From: Diphasiastrum complanatum | Taxonomy: Eukaryota; Streptophyta; Lycopodiopsida; Lycopodiales; Lycopodiaceae | NCBI GenBank assembly: GCA_029204225.1 | Contig: MU831915.1 | Location: 1 to 64,000 of the forward strand | Length of the DNA stretch: 64,000 nt | Direction: 5' to 3' | Shown here: positions 11,657 to 23,910 of the stretch, piece by piece | How positions within the stretch are numbered: the first letter of the stretch is position 1 | Layout of the letters: every line of letters starts with the position of its first letter | The notes under the pieces: model-generated | What the model saw: the letters and a program-made list of their open reading frames with translations, nothing else | Told to the model about the DNA's origin: nothing | Databases searched by the model: none | Position numbers and translations under genes: made by a program

Positions 11657-12109
11657 TTGGATGTGCATTGTACTAGTGCTTTGAGTAATGGAGGAGCAAA
11701 GATATTTGTGAGTTGCATTGATGGATTTAGTAGATATTGTTGGACTTATCTTCTAAAGAGTGAGGACTGCACACTTGATGTCTTTCTCAAGTTCAAGAAG
11801 GTTGTGGAGAATCAATTCAACATGAAGATCAAGTGCTTAAAGTTGGTAAATGAAGACCTATCAATAAAGTTCAAAGAGGTTTGTGTGGCACATGGGATCA
11901 AGAGGGAGCTTTCAAACTCAAAGGTTCTACATGGTGTGGAAGAGAGGAGGATCAATCTTTTTGAAAGAGCTAAATCCATGAGGGTGAATGCAAATCTTCC
12001 TAAGTCATTTTGGGGTGAAGCTTTAATGTGTGCTAACTTTGTTTTCAATAGGTACTCAAATGAAAATTTAAATGGTAAGAGCATATTTGAGGTGCTTTTT
12101 GGTAAGTAG
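11657..12109 (+). pseudogene. Copia integrase core (rve), inactive
   Basis: A 150-residue frame: LDVHCTSALSNGGAKIFVSC (first catalytic Asp kept), IDGFSRYCWTYLLKSED, FKKVVENQFNMKIKCLK, then VNEDLSIKF in place of the usual 'SDNGGEYxSxxF'. The second catalytic Asp is therefore lost. LHGVEERRINLFERAKSMRV corresponds to 'NGVAERKNRTLLExARSM' with its Glu kept, and LPKSFWGEALMCANFVFNR closes the domain. Integrase activity is not expected. Confidence 0.85.
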
Positions 12110-12131
12110 CCAAGCTTGGAGCATTTGAAGA

Positions 12132-12632
12132 TTGTTGGTAGTACTTGCTATGTCAACTCATCGATTCTTGAAGGGAATGTTTGTTGGCTATAGTGAAGTA
12201 AGGAAAGCTTATAGGGTTTACATTCGTAATTCAAAAAAAGATCACATTTCTAAGGATGTTGCCTTTGAAGAGGAGAATGTGGATAAGCTTGATGTTGTTG
12301 ATCAATCTAACATTTTTTATGGTGATGAAGATGGTTCTTTGGATGGTGATATTGGAGATGTCTCTCCAAGTCAAATTCTAATAATATCATCAAGGGAAAG
12401 ACAAAAACCATCTAGGCTTACATATGATGAGAAGGGTAAGCAAGTTGAAGGTACAAACTTTGCTTTACTCACATGTTTTGGTTCATCTCCTTGTGTAGAT
12501 GAGGCTATGCAAGTGGATGGTGGTTTTCCTGGAATGGAAGCAACTAATGGATCTGGGACTTTGATGGAGGAAGATCAAGAGGTTTTGAAGGGCTTCAACA
12601 ACACAAAAGGAAAGGTGACAATTTGGAGCTAG
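12132..12632 (+). pseudogene. Copia post-integrase linker
   Basis: KGMFVGYSEVRKAYRVYI and HISKDVAFEEE match the 'FxGYSxxxKAYRVYNxxxxxxxxSRDVxFDE' segment that follows integrase in copia proteins. An acidic variable linker with RERQKPSRLTYDE comes next. The frame ends before any RT motif. Confidence 0.75.
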
Positions 12633-12640
12633 TCAAGAGC

Positions 12641-15600
12641 ATCAAAGGGGAGTCGAGTGGCAAAGATACTCTGAACATGTTTTTGTAGGTGTTTGAAGAT
12701 TCAAGTAGGGTCAAGTGAGCGTCAAGGAAGTTTTCACTTTTGGATATAGTATGCTTGTATATCTTACAATATTGTTGACAAGTTTTTGCTATAAAAAAAA
12801 ACATGCTCAAAGAAACAACTAAGGGCTAACATGAGATGTTAACAATCTTTGCATTAATAGAACATTGTTTGCCCTCACTAAGTCTCACAAAAGACATAAT
12901 AGCTTCAACCAATTCCAAAGAGCTTGTTGTGATCAATATATGAGATTTGTTATGTGTGTTTATGAGAAAATGTGCATGTACTGAAAAAATTGTTTATAAC
13001 GATCCTCTTCGAAAATGTCATAAGCTCATTAAAATTAGGCTATCCTCTTGTATGACTATTTTTTTAATCACATTGTCATTGTCATATGTAAGACACAAAT
13101 GGTAGAGATAGAGATATGACTTTTCTTACAAAACACTACCAACATTACTATTCTACTTCATGCACATTGTTGAAGAAACAAGGACAACAACAATGGCTTT
13201 ATACAAAAAAATCCTCATTTCTTCTTACGATTCACTATATGACATGGAAATCACTCTCCTATAGCCAAAATGACCTCCTTGCATGTGTCGATAGCCCAAA
13301 AGTTTAATCATCAAAAAATCACTCAAATGCTACAAACAACTACACACAAAGCATAATAAAAAAGATAGATATTCTAGAAGCCATACATGCTACAATAAAA
13401 ACATAGTAGCTAGCACTCATCACAATATCCCTAAGCCATGCATGAAACAATGTAAAATCATGATAATGTAAATGTACATCATGATATTCTCAAAAGATAA
13501 ATCAAAACTAGCTTAGTCTTATTTGATGAAGGGAAGAATACCACACAAGTTGTCCCTTTTTTTCTTTTTCAATTTTTTATTAGAATAGGATCATTTGCAT
13601 AGTCAAGGAATCTAGTAGTTGGAAGCACAACAAAGTACACTTCAATATTGAAATAGATATTTAAACAAAGTGATTTTAGAAAGTATTTGAACTTTTGATT
13701 GTAGCATCATTCAACAGGGCAATGAATAATAGATGTAAGATCAACTTCCAACCAAAACATTGTGTAGACGAAAGAGATAATGCAAGTAATGGGACTTTTT
13801 TTAATTGCTTCCTTATATAGTAAGATGATGACATCAATTTTTGAGCATTCACATTACTTAGGATCTTCTTGCAACTAGTCAAGAAGCATAGTGCAACTAT
13901 AAAGGGTTATGCAATGAAATGACTTATAACCATATCTCCAATACAAAATTAGTTAAAAAATCAAACAAGATACTACCTTCTGAACATAGATGTAACATTG
14001 ACACAAAAAACACTTAAATTCAATTAGTTTTTTTTTTCAAGGGACAGTGTCAAAGCTCAAGCAACTATTATTGACAATGGAAAGATTTTGATGTTGAATG
14101 TAGCAACATAAAATATTCCTACCACATGTATTATGTGCACTAAGGGTCAACGTGTAAATAGAAAAAGTAAATCTTCTTGTCTTTTCATTGTTTCATAGCT
14201 ACTTATTGAGCAAAACTTCATTATGATAACAATTTACATATCTTTACATTAGGTGTCAACAATATTTCTAACAAATAGCACAAGGCCCCATCAATGGTAT
14301 GGCTAGAATCAAACTTTACACATGAAGGTGAGGATGGAGCTATCAAATATCACATTTGGGGATGACATCACATCCTTAATTGACATTATTATGGATAACC
14401 AACTTTGTACCTACTACAACCATGTTCCTTCTCCCATGAAATAAAGTCTTCATTGACATAAATCGTAATGAGGAGAGTGAGAAATGGTTGTAGAAAGGCT
14501 AACATAATGCACTTGATGAATTTTAAGGATTTTGGAATTTCCATGCAAGACACCATAATGGATACATGATAGGTATTTCAATGAGAAACGGATTTTTAAA
14601 GTATAGTGTCTATAAAAACTCTCTAATAGAATTTGGTCCACATGTATAGGCCACCTAATTGTAAGGAGATGTGTGCCACCTATGACTTATTACAAAATAG
14701 CACAATGTGAGCACTTGATGGCATTGTCAGGTCCAAGCTTGGGTACATGCCCATGCGCTTGTGATATGAGGAAAATTGTCTAAAAAGCTGTTACATACAA
14801 CTATTTTCTAATTATATGTTTTCTTGTGGGTTGAAGGAAACATTTAATGGTGCAACAACATGGGTCCCATTTTGTTTTATAAAGGCTTGTGACCTAAGAC
14901 ATAAAGTCACAATAGTATTGGAGAAATGTTTAGTGGGAAGGGTCCAAATTGCGTACTTACCTATAAGCTATGATGTTGATAATGTCAAAAATAATAGCAT
15001 TATCTCAAGTGACCAAGGTCCACAAGAAAAATTTAGGTCTGGTAAGAAAAAGTGCTAGAGAAAATCATGAATGAAATTGGCATGCTACTTTTGAAAATTG
15101 GTCCCATCAAAGCTTGAAGAATCCTAACTTTTTGAATAGAGACTTTTTTCTTATCCAAAAGAATGTATATGTTTCTAATGCATAGAAATTTTTGGCATTA
15201 TAACATCGCATCATCGTGTATAACATTGCCATTGTACATTGAAAGAGGGGCCTAGCCAAAAAAAAGTGCGCAAGATCCTATATCTCCATGTGCACAAAAA
15301 TAGGAATTGGAGTTTGCTCCTTCATGGACCAAGTAGCAATTCTTGGCCATCTTGATTGCTTTGGGGACCTTAAGCACATGATTAATTATTCTCAATTGCA
15401 TAATCTAATAAAATGTAAAAATCTCTTGTGTTGATTTACATATATACTAATTCTATATTGTGGATCCTTGATAGATGATAACTAAATAATCAAGATTATA
15501 TATGAGAGATCAAAAGTAGAGAGGCCATATCTAAACTTGTATACACAAATTCATGCCAAAACACAACATAGCAATCTCTTCTAGTTAAGGAAAGATACAA

Positions 15601-17300
15601 GAACCAATGTAATATTGACACTAGAAATCTTTTTGAAAAATGTAAATTTTTATACTACAATAGGTAGAGGCATTCTTAATTAAGTTGATTTAATCTTTCT
15701 TTTTTATTTCTTTGTGAAAAAGCAACAAGACAATCGTACATTGTAGAAAAAATAGTTTTCTATGAGAAATCAATGCCAAATCCATCTAATTAGAACTAGA
15801 TAAAGAGGAAAACTAGGTAGGAAAGAAAACAAGGTTGGCTTGTAAGAGATTCCATATTGAGATGAGATAATCCCTCAAAGGAGGTAAAAGTGAGTTTTGG
15901 TGGCTTAGCCAAAAATCTCTGTTTTTAGTTTTTTGTAGATTTGGAGCCACAAAAGTCATCAATGGGAAATACAAAATCACTTCTAGTGGCATTGACAAAG
16001 CTTAGGTAGGATATGATAGATTCAAAATTCATTTCATGGTGGTAAAATAGTGAAGTCTTGTAGCTTCTGTCATTTTTTAGCAATTGTCATGTTGTTGAAA
16101 GTAATTAAATCATCGTCTCTCAATAGAAATCACAGTTGTGGAGCAATTTTTTTTAATCAAAATAGCTCAAATACAACCTATTACAAAATTAAAAAGACTA
16201 TATGGTGGAATGGCCACAAACAATGGACATGGCCAGTTTGCATGCCTAGTTGGAGCCCGTGGCATGACTGACTTCTCAGCCTGCCACTTTGGCATTGGCT
16301 GTAGGACTCCTATCCATGAGCCAACGTTGGAGTGTAAGTTGTTGCTAGTGCCCGGGCTAGACACTAGTGTGCCCACTCATGTCCCACATTGGCACAATGT
16401 CCCTAAGCACTAAATTGCCAACCTCTCCCATGCTATGATCTTATGTGAAAGGTTTGAGTATGAGCATACTTGTTGGGACCCGAAAGATGGCGAACTATGC
16501 TTGAGCTGGAGGAAACTTGTGGAGGCTTGTAGAGATACTAATGTGCAAATAGTTCCTTAGACTTGGATATGGGGGCACAAAATTAATCAAACCATCTAGT
16601 AGTTGGTTCTCTCCAAAGTTTCCCTCATGATAGTTGGCGCTGGTGCATGGGTTCTTCAACAGCCTTGTGAGCAATAAGAACTTGTCATAAACACTTAGAT
16701 ATCATATGCTACTATTTCTGTCCGTAAAACATTCATAAAATAACAATATACACATGTGTGAATTCATATACATAAGAAAATCAACATTTTATACACAAAA
16801 ATTCACTATATCACCACCAAGATGCAAGAGATTGATGTAGAAACCCAAAGAGATATCTTTCATAAGAATGAATGAGAGAAGAATGAGAGAGATGAATTTT
16901 TCTCATGCTTGTATGCATATTTATAACAGCCTCATGACGATTTAGATCATCTAGCCTAAGCTTATCAGCTTATGGAAGTTTCTAGGTATTTGCCAAAAAT
17001 CTAGACTAACTTGACTAGATTCAATGCATCTCTTCTCACCAACTAGGGTAGGTCAAAATCTGAGGTATACTTCAGGGTGTATACCGAGGTTTACGGTTTT
17101 TTTTCAAAAAAAAAAAAAATTCTTCATAAAAGCCTCGGTAATAGGGTCGGAAATCCTCCATAATGTTGTAGTGTAGTACGGATACTATTTTTAATCATCT
17201 CGAAGGGCCTCAATATGCCAAATAACAAATGACCAGAACTAGTTGATTTTTTTCACAAATTATAGAAGGCCTTGTATGATTTGAAATAGACTTTAAAAGC
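12641..17300. other. AT-rich noncoding stretch
   Basis: Only short unrelated frames on both strands were seen. The piece 16676-16740 belongs to a dispersed repeat also present at 25109, and 17105-17170 is an inverted match to 25170-25235. Otherwise I see no structure. Confidence 0.6.
16676..17170. repeat. Two pieces of a dispersed repeat
   Basis: AAGAACTTGTCATAAACACT (from 16676) recurs directly at 25109, followed in both by CTGTCCGTA. A second piece around 17105-17170, containing AAAAGCCTCGGTAATAGGG next to a poly-A/poly-T run, matches 25170-25235 in inverted orientation. The pieces are presumably fragments of one transposon family. I recognise no coding part. Confidence 0.6.
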
Positions 17301-17329
17301 CTGATTTGATAGAATAAATACTTTCTTGT

Positions 17330-17940
17330 TGTTGCATCAATTTATTTTCAATTCTACTGATTCCAATGCATACACAAAGTACAAAACTCAAGCTATGTGA
17401 TTATAGTACTTTATTTTGATGATATTTTAAACACTGATAATTTGAATCAGTGATAATTTGAGATCAAGGCACTATTGTCAAAATAATTTGAAATGACTAA
17501 TTCTAGCCCAATGCACTTACATGGCATTGAAATCACAAGAGACAAAATTGCAAGAAAACTAACTACAAGCCAACAAAGGTATCTAATCAATGTACTACTC
17601 ATGTATGGCATGGAAAATTACAAAGCCATAGATTCACCTATGGATCTAGGCTTCAAATTTTTGAAATATACGTGTCCAAAATCTCAATAGGATTAGTAGG
17701 AATGTGCAAATATGCATATCAATCAGTCATTGGCTCATTGATGTATGCTATGATCTACACATGTCTTGATCTAGCTTTCAGTCAGACATTACCTTCAATA
17801 TATGTCGAATCCAGTCTGCCACACTGGAAAGCTCTGTAGATAGTTTCAAGACCTTTTCCCATTTCACTGTAGCTAAAAAAACATTGTTTGGAATCAATTG
17901 TGATCTCGATGAAGGTTAGTTTGACTATCTGTATAAAAAT
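17330..17940 (+). pseudogene. Copia RT C-terminus/RNase H boundary
   Basis: Broken frames read YFDDIL (in place of 'YVDDIL'), MHLHGIEITRDKIARKLTTS followed by QQRYLINVLLMYGMEN, then YQSVIGSLMYAMIYT and HWKAL. These match the copia stretch running from the RT active-site loop through 'LGIEIxRDxxxxxLxLSQxxYIxxxLxxFxM' to 'YxSxVGSLMYAMxxTRPDIAFAV'. The catalytic core upstream and most of RNase H downstream are gone. Confidence 0.8.
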
Positions 17941-18175
17941 ATTTCCTTGCTAGTGATTTTTCACCCTACCTTTACTTGAAAATTAAAAAAAAAAAAATTG
18001 ATGACTTTTTTTAATTTGTGCTCATCTATTTCCAATTTTTTTTCCTTCCATGTCTTTTTCCAAGAAAAGTACAAAATAAGTAGTAAAAACAATAAAAATA
18101 AAAATAAAAGAAAAATAAAATGTTAGATTGGATCTTAAATAAATAAAAAAAACTTGCGTAATCGACTGCCATTTA

Positions 18176-19340
18176 TTGTTGTATCAAAATGAGTTCCATC
18201 AAGATGTTCCAGAACCACTACTCCATAAGAAAAGATTTTTTTTGATCCAATATGGTCCTTCACCCATGAATTTTGATTTTCCCTTGACGAGCTTGGTTTT
18301 GTACATCAATGCTAGATCTCCTTCTTTCAGACCTTTTTTATGCAATCTTCTGTGGTGCCAAGCTTTTTGATGAGCTTTCCCATATGCTAATGCCGCATGA
18401 ACCACCATCAATCTCATTTCACATATCTTATGTAATGCTTCATGACATAGTTGACAAAATGAGTTTCTCAATTACTCACTATTTCAATAGGACATCCAAC
18501 TCTAACTATGACATTTTCATACAAAAACTTCGTCGTAGATCATGCATCTACAACCTACATAGCTCTTGCTTTAACCCATTTCGTCATATAATTCGTAGCC
18601 ACAATTATGTAACATGCTTGAGTACTTCTTGCAGCTAGATGTATCGGCCCAACATAATCACTTTTCAAATGGTACTTGTGCTAAAACTGGATACAACTGC
18701 TCATAATGTTGTTTAGTAGGTCACCGCACATGTTTACAAACATCACAAGATTGAATGCATTTCTTCGTATCCTTATGAATAGAAGGCCACCAGCATCCTG
18801 ATTGTAAAATTTTGTGAAACGTGATATCAATTGTGAAATGAAATTCACCCATTCCATCATATGATAACATGATAAGATCTGGTACTTCATGTGGCAAAAT
18901 ACATCTTCGTTCATTTTGAGAATTTCTCGACTTCTTTTGTTAGGCAAAGCAGTGTTTCCAGTTGGGACCGAGTCATTAGTGACTACTTTCTTCACCGAAT
19001 GGCATACTAGTAATTCCATCACACAACAAACACTAGGTGGTAATTTGCAGCTGAAACCATAAATAGAGGTTGGGAGAAGCCCAAGAACAACTGAAACAAG
19101 TTTTAGGAGACCCAACTATTACCTGCCACCATCCCAAAAAACACAACTACATGAGTTAGTTTAGTGAAGAAGACAAGTGTCATAGTTGAGCATTAGTTGT
19201 TATCCATCTCCGAAACAAGATCTACTTATCAGCTTATATAAAATGTATAATCATCAGTCCAATCTTCCCCACCAAATTACCACATTGTAGGTCTTGCCCT
19301 AATATCGTTGTATCAGGGCATCTGCCATAGTGAGCAGCTT
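18176..19340 (-). pseudogene. Ty3/gypsy integrase remnant
   Basis: Read right to left: MADALIQRY near 19330 resembles the 'ADALSR' end of RNase H. The zinc-binding segment is FHKILQSGCWWPSIHKDTKK with CIQSCDVC. The core follows as DYVGPIHLAARSTQ, ATNYMTKWVKARA and NVIVRVGCPIEIVSN. After a deletion comes the C-terminal module MRLMVVHAALAYGKAH with KKGLKEGDLALMYK. The first core Asp is kept, the second region reads VSN where Asp is expected, and several stops interrupt it. It is therefore inactive. The opposite strand is only its shadow. Confidence 0.88.
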
Positions 19341-19405
19341 AAGGCAAGTATACCTATTATTATACATCAGTCAAACAACATAATACGGCGAAGCTATAAT
19401 CAATC

Positions 19406-19740
19406 ACTACTAGTGGAAAAGGTATGGTTTGCCCATAGGAGTCAGTAACAGGGCAAATCCATGCCATTCTGTACCCATCAGTACCTATGAATCATTTGGC
19501 ACTCAATGGACACTATGTAAAATTGCTTGGGCAAGTCCATGACGTTCAAGCTAACCTGGAAAAATCCATGCCATTCAAGCCTACCAAACCATGAACCTTT
19601 GAAACATAATAGATGCCCAAAACTGCAAATCATTACATTACTAGTCCGATATTTTGTTTTAGTGCAACAAGTAAGGTGTTTTATTTCTCATAGGTATCAG
19701 GGTACCTCCATAGCATTCTGACCCCTAAGACTAATCATTT
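19406..19740 (+). mobile_element. CACTA element terminus with subterminal repeats
   Basis: CACTACTAGTGGAAAAGG at 19406 fits the terminal inverted repeat of plant CACTA elements (CACTACxAGxAAAA). It is followed by several copies of a short word close to AATCCATGCCATTC (near 19457, 19530, 19564 and, weaker, 19690), as expected for transposase-binding subterminal repeats. I did not find the matching inverted end, so the element may be truncated or extend through unrecognised sequence. Confidence 0.55.
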
Positions 19741-19749
19741 TGTCTTATA

Positions 19750-21520
19750 TGAGTGTGGTAAACTGAGCATATCCATGCTTTTGGCCAGTACCACTATAAT
19801 CCCACTATACTTGTAATTATGTAAAGACCTAAATCAATTCTATTCTTGCGAGTAAGGTTGTTTATTTAGGGCTTTTTTTTGTATAAGCATTGATAGTACA
19901 CTAAACGATTCCGTTAAAGTTATGCTTAGTCAAAACCAACATATTAGATAACAATTTAAAGAATGTTGTGGTGTATATTGTTACAATGTAGCATAGGTTC
20001 TAGCTTAAATCGGATGCATAGAGATTTATTAATAACCATTCCATCAATCAAAAACTAGCATAAGTAGTTGGGATTTGCATAAAGTCATACCTGAATGCGT
20101 GTAGTAGACTCTTCCTAAGAGGTAGTCATATTCATTTTTTCCACTTTGCTAAGCCACAAACCCTACTAGCATTGTGATTGAAGAGCAATAATCTCAAGTT
20201 AATTCCATACTACTTTCTAATAGTAAAGCATCGCATGGCAAACCATCAATTTCTAGTGAGTATTAGCAAGAGCTATACTTATTTGCCAATGGCTTCCCTT
20301 CTTGGTTACAAGAATCCGTAAACATCGATCGCATTACGTAGCTAACTTACAAACTTATTGGAACTCTTTTACTTGAGGACATACACAATTTTAACCAAAG
20401 ATGAGTTAGATGAATGAACTCACCTTTCTTGAGAGCTTCGTTTGCAATCCCTTAATAGGCAAAGGGAAAGCCTTATGAAATTAATGGAGAAGATCAATGA
20501 GAACGTACTGCAGAAAACCAAGATTTGGGTGCCCATATATTGTATGCAAGGTAGCACATTCATTCATAAGTAAAGAACCAAAAACATGCCTACAGAAGTA
20601 GCGATCTACTGTTGGCAACACATTGCATAATCTCCACACAATATATGTGACAACTCACTATCAAGCCATCAATCTATAGCTGTCAAAGAATTAGCATTTT
20701 GGAGGGCGCATTTCCATCAGAATGCAACGCTTCAATAAATGATGGAATCCACTAAAAATAACAGGCCAATGCTTTGTAGAACAACGATCTTCTGTTGTTA
20801 ATATGTGAAAGCATGGATAGCAAAATGAATTGCTTTAAAAGCTATGAAGGCAATGCTCAAAGTGTAAACAAATTTGCATTTATGCAAAGCATGCATAGCA
20901 CATGTATGTAGATCACTGGCCAGCGGCCAATCTCATACGTAAAGGGTAGCTTTTTAGAGCTCCAATAATAAGGATGATTGTTTGGGAAAAAAGGAGGAGG
21001 AGGAGGAGGGTAGGAGTCCATTGTTGCTCCACCCTCATATAATACTTTTTTTCTTGTGGCTTAGAGGCACATACTAGTGTAAATGCCCACCGTTGGATTA
21101 TGAGACTTGGAAGCCAGTGGACATTCAAAATGAAAAAATATTGAAATTATATACAATGATGCAGTTTTGACATGTGTTGAGGTAGAAGAGGATTGGAGTC
21201 TAAATTACATCAGGCGGGAACTATTGCTCCTACAAGATGATATACTTTCGGACTTCATATTCATTTTCAATGGTAAACTCGTAAGTGACTATAAACACTC
21301 GATTCTTTATGAATAGTTTCTATCAAAACTTTCTCATACAATCTCTATACTAATTGTAACTAACTTTGTATTAGTTTTATGCAGGTACAATCATCATGTC
21401 TTTTTATCAATCTAGAAAATTGCATTCCAGTATTACACTATGGACACAACTTGATTGTAAAAATCTATATTGATATCAATAAAAATCCCATAAATGGGTT
21501 GTTTACATGTAAGATTGTAT
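19750..21520. other. No gene seen
   Basis: AT-rich sequence with short frames only. It could be the noncoding interior of the element that starts at 19406, but nothing in the sequence proves that. Confidence 0.5.
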
Positions 21521-21533
21521 CTTTTTTTTTTTT

Positions 21534-21912
21534 ATGTATATCTATTTACAAATGAATTCCTATTCAGTAAGTTTTTCTATATTTTCAATATTAGTATTAG
21601 GAACTGATAAGGCAACAGTCACCTCTTCTATAATTTCGCCTTCCTCTTATTTGGGAAGGACTTCTATGCCTTTTAAGGCAATAGGCCTCTCGCCTATAAT
21701 TTTGCCTTCCTTTGTATTGGGAAGGACTTGTATGTCTTTTTGATCATATATAATTATATCTGCATCCTGAGCAACCCGAAAGGCTATTATGGCAGGAGCA
21801 GCTTGTTTTTTTGGGCCCTTGATTTCAGGCGTAACGCTTACACCGTTCTGTACATAAGTTCTGATCAACTCTTGCCAAAATATATATACATCGTCAGGAG
21901 TGTATGACTCAA
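21534..21912 (-). pseudogene. Unrecognised frame with 66-bp internal duplication
   Basis: From an AG/stop boundary near 21912 the minus strand reads QFTLESYTPDDVYIFWQELI, GVSVTPEIKGPKKQAAPAII and RVAQDADIIIYDQKDIQVLP, then a charged tail in which KEGKIIGERPIALKGIEVLP is followed, after one stop, by the duplicate EEGEIIEEVTVAL. At DNA level the duplication is 66 bases (21629 and 21695). The composition looks like genuine protein, not chance. It resembles a fragment of a retroelement or pararetrovirus-like structural protein, but I cannot assign a family. Confidence 0.4.
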
Positions 21913-22066
21913 GAGTGAACTGTCATGAAGTAGAGAATCAAATTCTCTCTGTGTATTATTAGCTGAGTTTACTTTTACACAAAAAAATTGATACTCCCTC
22001 CTTATTTATCTTTACAGAAAGAATGTTCAGGCTCCAATGTCGACTGCAATAATCAAAAGATGTACT

Positions 22067-22517
22067 AATCAAAAGTTATAGCTAACAAAAATTGAGATAT
22101 CGTTTTAGTGCGACCAAGGTCCGATTTGCAAGGTGACACTTTTGCGCATTCAATAGATATCCCATCTTTGTTAAGCTATAACTTTTTTGTTCGTTGGCGG
22201 AATTATAATAATATGGTATTCCTTGGAAAGCTCTTGAAATTTTATTTTTGATATTATAGTCATTTTTGAATTTAGATGCATTAATCAAAAGTTATAGCTA
22301 GCAAAAATGGAGATATCGTTTTAGTGCGACCAAGGTCATTTGCAAGGTGTCAAATGGCACTCTTGCGCGTTGAATAGATATCCCATCTTTGTTACAATTT
22401 TTTTTTTTTCATTTTTGGAACTATAACAATATGATATTTCTTGAAAAGCTCTTGAAGTCCTCTTTCTGATGGTGTAGTCAGTTTTAAATTTGAATGTATT
22501 AATCAAAAGTTATAGAT
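22067..22517. repeat. Tandem repeat, period about 217 bp
   Basis: AATCAAAAGTTATAG begins units at 22067, 22283 and 22501 (spacing 216 and 218). Within each unit a segment with GAGATATCGTTTTAGTGCG and CAATAGATATCCCATCTTTG (AATAGATATCCC in both) is kept. Two full diverged units and the start of a third are present. Similar tandem units occur in leaders of LTR elements elsewhere in the window. Confidence 0.85.
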
Positions 22518-23289
22518 AATCATACTTTGTGACACTTGGAGTTGAACGACAATATAGGTAACCATATAGGTTAAATGGTGAGTAGCATCGAAAACACTGA
22601 GTATGGCATCTAAATGTTGTCAAATATTCTTCTCGCTCCATGTAATCTCTCTCTAAAGTCAAACTTGTTAAAGGGCCCATTTTGAGCCCATATTTACCCT
22701 AAATGCATGTGCTTGAGCCTTCCATCTAATTCCAAAATAAGTTTTGTCCTTGTGAAACTTTTTTTTTCCTCCAATGTACAAAGGTTTGTAGTGAAAAAGT
22801 GTCGTAGTCACCTTGGCATCTAAAACTATCCAATTACATTGAACTAGAGTTTTGATACCTAGAAATGATCTACTAATTCACATTAAGCTCAAACCAAATT
22901 CACATTAAGTTTGGCTACCAAGCCTTATAAAAAAGTCTACTTGGACAATCCCATTTATTTTTTTTACAAGTACAATCCCAATACCAACCTTAAACTCAGA
23001 TAAAGGAAGAAACAAAAAAACTTCCTTTATGTGAGTTTGAAAAGCCCAAAGGCAAACTCTTAAATATTTTGGGCCTACCCTTAGCAAAACTAAGGCAAAC
23101 GTCTCTTCAGCCCTTCAATGGCAACAACCAAGCTCGACCCTTGACTAGCTCTCCCTGCAAGACGCTATTTCAAGCAAAAGAACAATCGTCCCTAGTGCCG
23201 ATCGTCCATGCAATGACTTTCATGCGGTCGCAATCATCTCATTCATGCCTTCAGCCAGCTCTGTTAAGGTCAGTCACTGGAGCTAGACT

Positions 23290-23910
23290 CCAATCACCCT
23301 TGCAGCTACCATCAGGACGCAACATGAAAAGGAGCGTAGGTACGTACATGCAAATCAGATTCTGAAGCTGATTTTTGACTTGAAATTGGCCGAATCGCAC
23401 GCTAGTCAGAACATGCTGATTGCAGCTCCTCGGTCATCACAACTCATGCATCTGTGGTTGGAAGATGACTCCCTTACAAGGATTGCAGAATTCTTTGAGG
23501 TAAGGATTGCATAGCTAGCATGGGCTACCATCGCCCTCCTTGATTGCGATTTCCCTGCGGCTATGGTAAACTAGGTTTTTTAGCCTAATCCGACTCATAC
23601 TCACTGAAAAATGGTGTGCAGCCCGACGATCTCTGCTCGAGCAAGTGGAATGCTCTCCCTAAATTGCTGTATCCCTGACTGTCAGGTAGATTACAGCGAC
23701 AGATCACCATCAGAGATAATCTTAAAACTGAGACAAGGTCAAAGAAGCTGTAGCAAGCTTGATAACTTGATGTTCCACCTTAAAAAGGTCAGTGTTGAGA
23801 TCTGATTTTTACACGCAAGTACACAAGATTGGCAGCGCATTCAATTGAACCACGACTACAGAGTAGATCGTGTTGCAATAATTTGCAGTAATGTCGTCAT
23901 AAAATTTAAG
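23290..23910 (+). pseudogene. Exon-like segments of an unrecognised gene
   Basis: Three stretches look like exons. The first ends at a donor-like GAG|GTAAGG near 23500 and reads HEKERRYVHANQILKLIFDL followed by MLIAAPRSSQLMHLWLEDDS. The second, about 23694-23790, lies between TGTCAG and AAG|GTCAGT and reads YSDRSPSEIILKLRQGQRSC. The third, about 23830-23910, reads DWQRIQLNHDYRVDRVAIIC. Composition and splice-like borders argue for a real or formerly real gene, but I recognise no family. Stops upstream of 23290 suggest decay or capture by a transposon. Confidence 0.35.

Larger units (their letters stand above)
11157..12640 (+). mobile_element. Ty1/copia remnant: protease end to integrase/RT linker
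   Basis: An ordered but broken copia polyprotein. Protease active site WIDSGANFHMT lies at 11157, a GAG-pre-integrase segment at 11295-11651, the integrase core at 11657-12109 and the post-integrase linker at 12132-12632. The gag part upstream and the whole RT/RNase H downstream are missing, and neither flank shows an LTR. Frameshifts or stops separate each piece. The copia domain order (PR-IN-RT) is respected. Confidence 0.85.

Noticed and set aside
18309..18638. 109-residue plus-strand frame
   Set aside because: Antisense shadow of the gypsy integrase C-terminal region.
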